A DNA stretch of 64,000 bases from Camarhynchus parvulus (taxonomy: Eukaryota; Chordata; Aves; Passeriformes; Thraupidae): positions 15,161,501-15,225,500 of the forward strand of contig NC_044578.1 in the NCBI RefSeq assembly GCF_901933205.1. Reading direction: 5' to 3'. Each line of letters opens with the position of its first letter. Within the stretch, counting starts at the first letter, position 1. The notes under the pieces are model-generated. The model was not told the DNA's origin, ran no database searches, and was given only the letters and a program-made list of their open reading frames with translations. Below, in pieces: positions 37,773-48,736 of this stretch. The translations under genes were made by a program, and so were the position numbers.

Positions 37773-40700
37773 CTTCTTCATTTTGGAGAAGTGTTGTTCT
37801 AACTTGCAAAATGTACATAGACAAAAGTACCTGACAGATAATGTCTAAATTAGGCACAGGTGCATGTGACAGTGGAAAATACAGCAAAAAGGAAGCTATC
37901 AAAAAAAAAATCAGAAAACACAGCATCATAAAATAAAAGTATGGCCGCTAAAAGTGTCTTTTTATTATTGTCAGTGAGTTTCTTCTACATCCTTATTGAT
38001 ACTTCCACCTGTCATACAGCTGCCATATAACTCTAGCCATGACATTCATCCATGTTGTTTACTTATGGCATCTTTCACTTCCTAATGGGTCTTTTCTCTT
38101 TATTTAGATCTAACATAAAAGCATCCTTTCAAGTTTGTTTTTAAAGAGGAAAACTATTTCCCCAAACTGAATCAATTAAATGTCTAATATAGGTGTCTAG
38201 ATTAGTGCTTTAGGCTTTTTATCTAGTCATACATAAGAGGCAAAGAAGAGCTCTGAGTAATCCCCTTGAAGTTTCACTAAAATGTTACTATGCCCATAAG
38301 TCTGTCACTTACACCACACACCTAGAGCTAGACCCCTAAACAGAGTTTGAAAGGATGGAGTGAGACTTTCAGCAGCACTGACCTGACTTTACTGTAATTT
38401 AAGTCATTTTGCCATTAACTTAAATGTGACCATTTAAGGCAATGCTAAGTGTTTCTGAAAATCCAATCTGTAATCTTCTTTAAGTTTATGGCTACGCAAA
38501 CTGGATCAAAAAAAGAATAGCTTTACAACCATTACTTCTTTTTAAATCTACACATCAGCCACATGTGAACATGATATAGTCTGTGCACATGTAAGAATAA
38601 ATGCATGCATACATATAAATGAATAATATAAATGAATGCATGCATATACATACATATAAATGAACTGAATTTTTGTGTTGACAGATTATTTGCCAAGTTA
38701 AAGCCAAATGTGATTTGAAATTACCATGATATTACACTGAATAAAGAGGATTTATAATGGAAATACTAAAAGAACCTCTGTAATAGTGATCCTGCCAGGC
38801 ACTCCTATAACAACATATATTTCATTCTTTTCAGTTAGTGCTGTTTTTCTTTCTCTGAATGTTTGAGAACAGTAAGTGAAATGTTAATTTTTTTAAGTCA
38901 GAACCATCTAGCTAAACCATCCAAATCGTTTTTGTATACAGAGATTTTATTTGTAATCTTTCTCTGCAAGCTGCTTTGTTAAATCCTAATGACAACTTTT
39001 ATGCATAATGCATAAAATAAACTTTACCAATGTTTAACACACTTTTATAAACATGTAAAACCCCTTCATAAGTGAGATGACACACTGCAGGGCATGCAGT
39101 TGCAGTGCACTGGGAAACCACACTTCCTAGATGAGTGAAGGCATCTGCTCCATGCCATTAATTTCTCAACATCGAACACACGTAGTTATCTTAGAACAGC
39201 GGTGCATCATATTCTGGACTTTTTTATTAATAGAGAAGTACATTTTACTGCATGAATAATAAGTGTGCTGTGCACATCTACAATCCTTTTCCTTTTATTC
39301 TAGGAACATCTGTATTTTCTCAAAGAATGGGGAGAGAGGAAGCCAGCAAGATAGCTTTTTACCTTATCAAAACACTTTATTTTAGCCAAAAAGTATCTAT
39401 AAAAATATATGCTAACAAGGAATCACTCAAAAATGGATGGTATAAATCTTCCTTATGCAAGAGGCAAATAAATCAGAATAATAACAATGTATCACTAGCC
39501 TATGTCACTGAAATGATTTGTTTTACTCCTTTAATCTTTACCATATCTAAACTGACTATAATAAATGAATAATTACTCTGAATGCAGTGGAGTTAATTGA
39601 AAATCTGCTTGAAGTATAAAACCAAGAAATCATAACAACAAATACAAGGTTTAGCCAGTGTTTAGGAACTTGTCTTTGTCAATAATTTTTAAGGTTCAGT
39701 GTAAATGATACTGTTTACCATCGTACATCATCTAACATTACTTCAGAAAGTCATGAATTATTTCAGACTGCCATGAATATTAACAATCTTTAGAGTCATG
39801 GTATTTCATCAGCATACACCCAAGTATTAAAGTCTTATGGGGTTTGACTTTTCAAAATTAAACCAATTTAATTTGAGTTTGTTTTATTCTCAAAACCTGA
39901 TTTCTAAGTCCAGAGAGGTGTATACTTTCATGCACATGAAGCTCGGGCTTTCTTCAAATGTCAAAGGTATGTCACCTAACACAGGGACAGACTGATTATC
40001 AAAGCACACATCTGAACATGCCCTTCCTATTATGTCCAAAACAATTAGAATCCTGAGAGGAGCATACACTCCCTAGCAAGGGGAAGACAAAATTTTATGG
40101 TTGTTTCCTGCTTAAAAACACAACAAGACTTTCCTTGGAAACTGTACCATTTTGGACACTAATCAAGTGGCCAAAACAAAAAGTAAACAAATATTGTTTG
40201 CATGAAAGTCACTGCTAAAAGATAAACCAATCATTCTACTGACCAACAAAAATGACCAGTTTCATCATCTTCTAAAAACTGTACGTGCAGAATTTGCAAT
40301 GAAGCTGACCAGCATGTATTCCTCTTTCTTGAAAACAAACACTTGGTAATAAAGGCTTACAAGAGAGCAAGCGCACTCGCCCAGTTCTGTCTCCATCGAA
40401 CCTGACCTGCAGATTGCTTGTTTCACCCCTACAACTGTTATCATAAATTTGACTAGGGCTGAGATTAAAAATAAACATGATGCATAAAGTAGCTTCAACA
40501 CAGAATACATGAGAAGAAGAAAAGCTGGCGCTCTTCCCATACACACTCTTGTGCTGTATCACTTTATTCATACTGCAAATCAGAAGCACCAGATTTGAAA
40601 TTAGGTTACCACAGCAGAGGGCAATACGGTTCTCACATATGTCCTTGGCAAACTGCAGCACATATACAATTACTGCACAACAAAGTCACTATGTTGGCGG

Positions 40701-40828
40701 CAAAACAGGTTCTCTGTAATCAATAACCTCACTCATGTAAAAGAAGGATCATATTTCAAGCGTTGCTATTATACCACTGTCATCTCATACATACATAGTA
40801 CTGCAAATTTTCTTTTTTTTTTTGTTAC
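37773..40828. other. AT-rich non-coding stretch
   Basis: No gene or interspersed repeat recognised. It contains the 35-bp tandem duplication at 38601-38670. A plus-strand open stretch at 39252-39572 shows no domain. Confidence 0.45.
38601..38670 (+). repeat. two-copy 35-bp AT-rich tandem repeat
   Basis: Two copies of a unit of about 35 bp, each starting 'atgcatgcat' (38601 and 38636) and containing 'catataaatgaa'. Internal ATGCAT palindromes and CATA runs make the tract purine/pyrimidine alternating. This is a polymorphic-minisatellite type structure. Confidence 0.75.
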
Positions 40829-40885
40829 CGTATAGGTTAAAACCAGCTTGTGCAAATGTTTTAGTAACTATTCCATGAAATAATT
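40829..40885 (-). CDS. possible internal coding exon (unidentified gene)
   Basis: On the minus strand a very strong pyrimidine tract and acceptor ('ttgttattttttctcag') is followed by 57 nt and a donor, ACG|GTAACA. Only one frame is open and reads LFHGIVTKTFAQAGFNLY, with two bases before and one after. That is the same phase pattern as 20031-20081, and the length is a multiple of three. The donor is mediocre and lies beside a T11 run. The peptide is unrecognised. It is plausible, but chance occurrence cannot be excluded. Confidence 0.22.
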
Positions 40886-43800
40886 CTGAGAAAAAATAAC
40901 AAGCTAGAAGATACAGCAGTGCCAAAAGTTTTTACTGACAGTCATCCTAGGCAGATGCTGATTTTTGCTGTGAAGGCTTTCCTTCCTACAGGTCATACTT
41001 TCATCTCATCTCTCTCATGGTAGCCTCTCAGTTTTGAAGCACAATGATCCAAGGTTTTGAGTATGTTTGCACACAGGAAATAGCTATTATTGTGTGACAG
41101 ATTCCTGACAAATACACCTAAAACTTCTTTGGAAAATACACATTTTACAAAAGTCTGCATAGTCAGAATGTGCACCCTGGAAAAAGGACCAATGCAGTGT
41201 GTGTAAATTCAGCCTAAGCAGAGCAAGCCTAACTAAAACCGGCAAGCAACAAATAATGTCAATTCTATCCCTGTACATCAAGTAAGAAGGGAGATGCCTG
41301 AGGCAGCAAGGTTACCTTATTCCATTACCCAGAAAATATTTTTTCTCTCAGTAAAATCCAGAAGTTGGGTGCCTCCTCTGACCTAACTTGCATCCAGATG
41401 ACCCAGCAAGGGAGATACATGCTCTGCCAAATACTTGCTGATGGCAAAATCAGGAAGAAATCCAAGACTCTTGGGTTCAAACCCAGGTTTGTGGAGGAAG
41501 TTCTAGCTTCTCACAGTAAGACTGCCTATTGTTCTTTTGCCTCAAAACACATTCTATTCCTTGTTGCTCTGACATATTCATGCTACTCCTGCACTCTCTT
41601 TCATAACATCCATCCTCTTCAGCACAAATCTCATTTTCACTACTACAATAGGTTTCTTTTTTCCTCCTCACCTCTATTTCTCATGCTTTCCAGTAATAAG
41701 TTCAGAATATTTTTCTGCTTTTCTCCACGTTCTGTTAATTGCCCCAGCAGAAACTTGCCATGCCCAGCATCACTGTTATACCTGTAACTGTGAGGACAAT
41801 CCTATTCAGCATTCCTAGAGGCCTGTACCATGTCATGCTCTGTGCAAATTAATTCTTTAAGGAATGTAAATAGCAAAAAATAGAAACATATTTAGGACAA
41901 ACTTCCACACCAACATAACCCTGGAAAAAGTCAACATCCATGGCAGAAAAACAACTTTTCAAGAAGTAAGAATATTCTTCAAGCAGACAGAGAAACTGTT
42001 TCTTCATAACCTTATACTTGAGAACGACTTAAGCGTTAGAGCATATTCATCAAACGTACTGTGTTTGGGAGAGATGCCTGACATGGAAAATGCCAGCTAA
42101 GATAGGGAAGTTTGGTACAGTTAGGAACTACAAATTCAGCAATAGCAAGAAATGACCATTAACACTGGCTTATTTCTAAACTCTGCTGGTTGTGACAAGA
42201 ATCATGATGAAAGTCACACATAGATGTGTGACTTTTCAACTGGTGCTTTCAATTGGCAGCAGGGACTCAGTGCTTGTAACTAGAAAAGAATGAAGACCTT
42301 GCAATCTAAAGTGGACAGAGAACAAAGATTATGTCTTGTGTGGCTCTGGATGGGGAGCCCTGAAGCTTGAAACGCACAGACTGTGACAGTGTGAGCTACA
42401 GAACCGTGCAGGGCTGGCACTAGAGACTAGCACATTTTGGGCAGACGTGAATGTGGAAAACTCATGCTTGGTCATCCACTAGAAATGGATATTACCAAAG
42501 GAAACCTTGTCCTCTGACTACAGTCCCCTGCAGTTTGAGATCTAGGGAGGCTGACTCTTATCTGACAACCACCTTCAGCCTGGCTAACATTTGAAAATGG
42601 GAGGATTTTTACTTTAGGATTTGCTTTCTAATATCACATATTCACTGAAAAATTACATTGAAAGAATGTCTTTAAAGAAGAGAATTGAAGGAAGATGTTC
42701 CTTTAATATTCAGAGTAAAGGGTAACATAATTAAAACTAGGTATTAAAAATATTGGAAAATTCCCTTAAAAGAAACTTCAAACAAAAATGTAAGAATTGA
42801 AAGTTAAAATCCCTGCCCTGAAATGTACACTTTCTCATCTCTCAGAATAAATGCAGCACTACCAGTGTAAAAGAGGTGTAATATTCTTCTGAGTTTAGTT
42901 TTCTTGACAAAGTGTAGCATGTCATCATGAGACTATCATATTCTATTATAAGAATTGGTAAGGCCTATTAGAAGTCTGTGGAAATGATCCCTAATAAAAA
43001 AATCTTCATAAAACAAGGAATTCTCTTGATTAAATTCTTATTGCATGAGTAGACATACAGTAAATGTTCAGCTCATTGTAGCTCAGAAAATCATATATAT
43101 GGGCAAAGATATGCCTTTTAGAAATCATGTCTAAAATAAGTAGAGAAGGAAAAGATCATTTCTTCTGAAATAATTTTATTTTTCACAAGAAAGCAGAAAC
43201 ATATCTATCAGAAGAAGGATTATAACAAAGCAGCTGGAAAACTGGAACCTCTGTAATATATTGCACATTTTAATCATATTTGATACAACACTCTTTATAT
43301 GGATATCAATTACACTAATGACTCTTACATAATACTCCTGGGTGCCTAAGGGATGTATATTGTCACATCCCTTTTGTCATAAAAATAGAGAGTAGTTCTA
43401 CACACACATTAGTTTCTTTCCTTTTTATATAATGAATGAGTAACACTGTAAAAAAAAGATATTTTACCCCATATTAGTTTAGCAAACAGAAGAGATTTCA
43501 TATATGACAGTGCTAAATATACTCTTAAGCTGCTAATAAAGGCAAAGCCTGAGGGGAAAAATTCTAATGATGAGCAATGCCAGAAGTTTTTATTTCAGGA
43601 TCGAAAGTAAAGATGTTTCACTTAGGTATAGTCTTAGAGGCATCATAGAAGAAATCAGATTTTCCAATCATTTTTATCTCTAATAAAACCACTGGAATTA
43701 ATTTGAGCATCATTACAGGACTAAAAAAAAGCTTTTAAAGGTACTGTTAGTTGCATAACTTGTCTCTGTGCACTTTATTGCATACTGAAAACTGAGAGGT

Positions 43801-44269
43801 TTCATCTGTAAATGATCTACACTTTCCCAAGCAACTGCCTAGAAAACACTACAGACTCCACAGTACAGTATAGAGAGCTGGCAGGACACAGGACTTACTC
43901 TCAGGAAAAGAATCTGAGAATCAGTTGAATAGGGAAACCAGTTTCATCACACATTTATGAGTTTTAACACATGGACTTCAGCACTTTCTTTCGCTGAACT
44001 GGTCCTACCATAAATGCCTGCAAAAATAAAATATCTCCTGCCCAGAAGTTTTCCTAATGCTTACACGGGGAACACCAGTGGGCAATGACAAAGGTGCTGT
44101 TAGTGTACATAGACAAAGAAGTGTGGCCTCACTAACAATGCTCTACCCAGATTAATCCATCACAATGGGTTTTTTCTCATCAGTCCTCTGGCTTCTCTGA
44201 TAACCTAAGTAATAGCATGGCAATTAAATTTATCCCAACTTTTTCCTTAAGTTCAGCTGCTTATGAGAT
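40886..44269. other. AT-rich non-coding stretch
   Basis: No gene recognised. The plus-strand open stretch at 41365-41787 (140 codons, the longest in the window) has a Ser/Phe/Cys-rich C-terminal half, no domain and no splice context, and I consider it spurious. Within it, 'gggttcaaacccagg' (near 41476) resembles a tRNA B box, hinting at a decayed tRNA-derived SINE. A short perfect hairpin lies at 42210-42235. Confidence 0.45.
42210..42235. repeat. perfect 12-bp hairpin
   Basis: The arms AAAGTCACACAT and ATGTGTGACTTT are separated by two bases. This is a tight near-palindrome that could form a cruciform or serve as a symmetric protein site. No function is known. Confidence 0.8.
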
Positions 44270-44470
44270 TTTTATACGTTTTTCTTTATCCCAAGTTCAA
44301 AGCCCTGTAATGGATCTCTCAGTGATAATTAAATCCCAATAACACTGTGAGCTGGCAGGAATTTCATGGTGTTTGTTCAAAGGGGAGCCTGGTAATAGGG
44401 TAGCTCTCCAGAACCATACATTGCTGTGTAATGCTGTGCAATTTGCTGTCCTCCTGAAGCCCCTCTCCAT
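44270..44470. promoter_or_regulatory. candidate conserved non-coding element
   Basis: A repeat-free segment containing 'cagtgataattaaatccc', 'gggagcctggtaatagggta' and neighbouring homeodomain-like sites. Called from texture only. Confidence 0.2.
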
Positions 44471-47400
44471 CTGAAGAGTTTTTTAATCATCCATAAAAAC
44501 TAAAGAAACCTCATAGGAACCTGAATATGGCAAAGCAATTTATATTCGTGCATGTTTTCTCAATCTTACTTTTGACCTTCTGAGATAATGTATAAAATAC
44601 ATGTTGGATTGCTTCAGATTTTTTTTTTCATTTGTAATTATTTAACATTGATTTTGATTCAGCTGTGTGAAAGCTGATGTGCCTTTCTGCCTTTGCCATT
44701 TTGAACAAAAAAAGTAAAACTTCAGGATATTTAAATATTAAAAAGTGACAACTGCATATGCATAGCAAGTAACTACCTCTCCAAGATACTTCAGAAAAAT
44801 TGTGTTTAGTAGAGTACTCGTGATAAATTATGTATTTATTGTAACAGGGTCAGAAGCTGTTACAATTTACTCTGCTTGGTCAAAAATTCACTTTTATAAA
44901 AAGTACTTCAGTGTCTCAATGTACATTTAAATGAGAACTTGGATGCACCAAACACATTGATTTTCATGGGAGACAAGTTAAACATCTGAGGTCAAAGCTT
45001 GCTGTGACTTACACGGGTATAAAAAAATCCAAAGCATAGTCATCTTAACAAATTTCCATATATTTTGGTCTTTCCTTACAAACAAAAATATTAAAAAAGT
45101 AACGTGGAAGTTGGTATCTATTTTGCAAGAACAGGTAATGTGTACATAGTGCTGCTCTTATGCTAATGAGTGATGCAGGAGAATAGCTTCTAACAAAGCA
45201 AATGGATGAAAGCTAAGTGGCACTAAGTGAAACACTGGGTTTGCATCTTAGCTGAATTTTAAAAGTTGAGATTCATGACCCTGAGCACATATTATGTGAT
45301 TAAAAATTAGTTCTCAATGTTAATTCTTTAATTTTTATAAACTTGCTACATTTTTAGTACATCCTGCTGACACTAGTAATAGCTACTGGAATTATTTACA
45401 TTAAGCTTTTTTGAGGTGTCCATAAGAAACTTCAACAATGTCACTACTATTGCAAACTTTTGAACTGGGAGAAAGAGGAAGTTCTTAACTCACAGAACTT
45501 TGCTTTCTGCATCACTGTATATCTTGCTGAGGTTTTGCATAATCATAAACTTCTGGAAAAAGAAAGTGTCCTGTCTCTGCTGAGCAGTCAGCAATTACAG
45601 AACATCAAAACATTATCTGCAGACCAACACTGTTTGTAATCTATAGCTGAGTCTGTGCCCAGTCAAAGAAACTGAAAAACTGTCCTTAATGTACTGGGAG
45701 CCCCAGTGCCAGCCAGCCTGGATGAGGAAGAGAGAAAGATGCCTTGGATCACTTTGTGATACCCATCCGACCTAGCTCACAGTTCAAGTAAATCATGCCA
45801 GGAAAGCAGGTTTTTCCTAAAGTGTAGTCATCTAGACCTAACATTCCTCACATTTCAGGAACAAAAGTTCAGATTTCAAATTCTCATCAGGGACCAGGGT
45901 AACTGTTAGAGATTCATATAACCATAGAAACGTGCTTGTCTTTTTCCACTAAGAAGATATTAAAAAGATGCTATGATTGCTACCCATGGAAGGCATTGAA
46001 TGAGACAGAAACCAGGAGAAAAAAAATGCGCAGGCGATCATGCAATATGGCTCTGCCATAGTGAATATGCAAACAGAGGCAGGTGTAAGTATCGCAAGCA
46101 ACCTAGAGTCCAACATCTCCTGATTTACAAATACTTGCCTGCAGACAGTACTGCAGCATGACCACAGTGCTCTCACAGTGCAAAGGTTACATAGTCTGTA
46201 AGAGCAGTGAATGCAGTGCAGAGGAGTGCAGATGCTCAGGAGAGTTCAAATTTACTAACTCCACTCTTGATAGCTATCTTGCTGTACCACTTTGAAAGGG
46301 ACCGCCTGCTGCAGTCTTCATGAGGGATAGGGTTAACCAGCCCACATTAAGGCTCTTGCTGCTATGAAAAGACAGCAACAGTACCTACTTTAAAGTTGGC
46401 TTCCATGCACTGATCTCATGCTGCTGTCATTGCTCTGTTGAGCAGTCCTTAATATACAAATGTAATCTAGGAATACTCATTTTAATATTATTCTTTCAAA
46501 TGAAATTTACAAAAATTCTTAAACTCAAATACACAACAAAGCTTCATTTCCTCACAATAAAATCCTCTTACCCATAAATAATAAATAAATGGCTTCTCTA
46601 TTGTGGAGTATAAGCTCCAGAAAAAGTGGTCTTCTCTTGCTCTAGGCAATAATTGCTTCAGCTGCACTGTTTTTGGCACTATGCTAGCCAATGTATGGTG
46701 GGTTTTTTGGCTAGTAAAGAGTACAGCTATACCTGAAGTACAACTGGATGTTTGAAACACTGACTATATAAGCCATAAGACACTGGAATAGACATATTAC
46801 AGTGCAGCCTTTTAAATGCAGTTCAATATGTGTGTGTATACGTGCATCTGCCTTGAAGCACCTATTCCAAGAAAGCAGGAATAGCCAGTACAAATCACTA
46901 ATTTTAGAATATACAAGTAGAGATGAAGAACGTTACTGAAGGGAGGAAAACCACAAAATCCTAAAGCAATTCTTAGTAGAGTGCTAGAAACTTTCCTTTC
47001 CTTTTACTAATTTGGGGGCCAAGTACTTTTCTGGAGATACACCTCTACCTACTCTTTCCTGGATCAGAGCAAATGAAGTTTGCTTTCTGCAAGGACATTC
47101 ATTTGAGGAAAAAATCAGGGCAAGAATTGAGTTTTCATTAATTAGGATTTTCTTTTAAATTTGAATTTATTGCATAACTGATTTTAGTAAATTGAACCTC
47201 ATCCCTAGTCTTCTGTTGGTATGAAAAACTGAGAGGGAATCAGCTTATGTTTAAGGTTTCTGTATTGAATGAATTTGGGCACATTTACACGTTTGCTCAT
47301 GTTTCACATATGCCCCAGGTTACATTGATAATGCCACAGAAGCAACACTGACTTTATTGCTCTCACATTACACTGAAACTGCAGTAGAACTTGTCTGCTA

Positions 47401-47519
47401 CATGTGTACTTTGGATTCCTTAGTTGTTTGATCACATTGATGAAGGGATATGCAATCAATCTCCTACTAAGACAGTGAGTAGTATTGGCCATAACTCACT
47501 ACTCCATCAAAGGATTTGG
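44471..47519. other. AT-rich non-coding stretch
   Basis: No gene recognised. A 10-bp inverted repeat (ATTGTAACAG / CTGTTACAAT, 9-bp spacer) lies at 44838-44866. Minus-strand open frames at 45949-46176, 46488-46760, 46711-46893 and 47304-47492 lack recognisable motifs. Confidence 0.45.
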
Positions 47520-47524
47520 CATTT

Positions 47525-47585
47525 CAATCGATGGGAAATGATGTGTGATCATTCTAATTTATTATACATCATTTCCCATCAATCG
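47525..47585. repeat. inverted repeat, 15-20 bp arms
   Basis: The arms GATGGGAAATGATGT (47530-47544) and its exact reverse complement (47566-47580) are separated by 21 bp. Pairing extends outward with interruptions to about 20 bp. The structure would fold as a hairpin on either strand. No flanking target duplication or transposon terminus was recognised. Confidence 0.85.
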
Positions 47586-48700
47586 GTGTGCTGCAGCTTT
47601 GACATAATAAGTAGTTACAGACACTGTCAATCATTCTTGGTCAAATATCTCTGAATGCTGCCATTTGATGCACCTTCAGCCATTCATCCAAACTGCAAAT
47701 ATTCACCCAAGACATTCAGCAATCAGACTGTAACTAGAGGTCCATAAAAAGACTCACAGAAGTGCTTAGGAACATCTCAAAAGCTTTAAGAAGATGTGAA
47801 ACTGAAGAAAAAAATGCTTATGAGGAAAGTGCACTTTAAAAAATGCATAAAAATTAAGGAACAAAATCTGTAGAGGAACAGTGTCCAGCTCGAAAAAGAC
47901 TGAAAAAGCACAAGCTTCAGTATTGCGCTGGATTTTAGCAGGACCCTCCGCTATGCTGGCCGCCTCTTACTGTGAGAAAGAGCTAAATTCTGCTGATTTC
48001 TGTCAGCACAATTCCTTTTGTCTTCTTTGGAATTGTGTGGGCATGTAAACCCAGGCCACAATATATCTTTCCCCTACTGAAAAGGCTAAAACTCTTTAAA
48101 TCAGCCCTGAGCCTTAAACGTTTCTTCCCTATCCAAAACTCCCTTTAAAGGAGAACTTTTTCCAATCAAGAAGTGTAGTAACACCCACAATCATTGTCAA
48201 TTTACTTATTAAAGCAAAGCAAAACAAAACATGCATTCAGTGATAATTTTTCATCTGGACTTACTTTGGGAATCCACTACACCTAAAGGCCCTGGCAACT
48301 GTTTTCTACTAGATCAGTAACAGTTAGAGGTTTTTGTTTCACAGAAATATATTAACCCACTTAGTTAAAAACAGTGGTTCTCCTTAAGAAATCACTATTC
48401 TTTTTTAAACCAAGCCTGAACTTCATCTTTAGGATTTAATTCAGTCTTTGGATATGGCATGCACTGTCAACAACGACAGATAAAGCATTTCTGATAGCAA
48501 AAAACCAATGAAATGTTATCCCCCCCCAAAAATAATAACTTTCAAAGTCACAGAATTAGGCAAAAGCTGTGTGACTAATTCCTATTGCAAGCCAGCTAAC
48601 ATCTTTAATATAGCAAGCCCTCCTGCGATATATTTCAGATGTCAGACTAGAAGATTCAGCAGACCAACTCTAGCACCACTGTCCACATTATCCCACTCAC
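47586..48700. other. AT-rich non-coding stretch
   Basis: Nothing annotatable was seen. A short C8 run lies near 48521-48528. Confidence 0.5.
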
Positions 48701-48736
48701 CCTCAGACATTCTCCTATGCTTTTCTGGTTCTCTCC
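48701..48736 (-). CDS. possible 36-nt microexon (unidentified gene)
   Basis: On the minus strand 'gagttctcttgtag' precedes 36 nt and a donor, AGG|GTGAGTGGG. Frame 1 is fully open and reads GENQKSIGECLR with phase 0 at both ends. The upstream candidate at 63662-63785 also ends in phase 0, so they could be joined in frame. The segment is very short and the compatibility could be luck. Confidence 0.13.

Noticed and set aside
41365..41787. 140-codon plus-strand open stretch, longest in the window
   Set aside because: The Ser/Phe/Cys-rich second half is translated from pyrimidine-rich DNA. There is no domain, splice context or codon signature, and the length is unsurprising for 64 kb.
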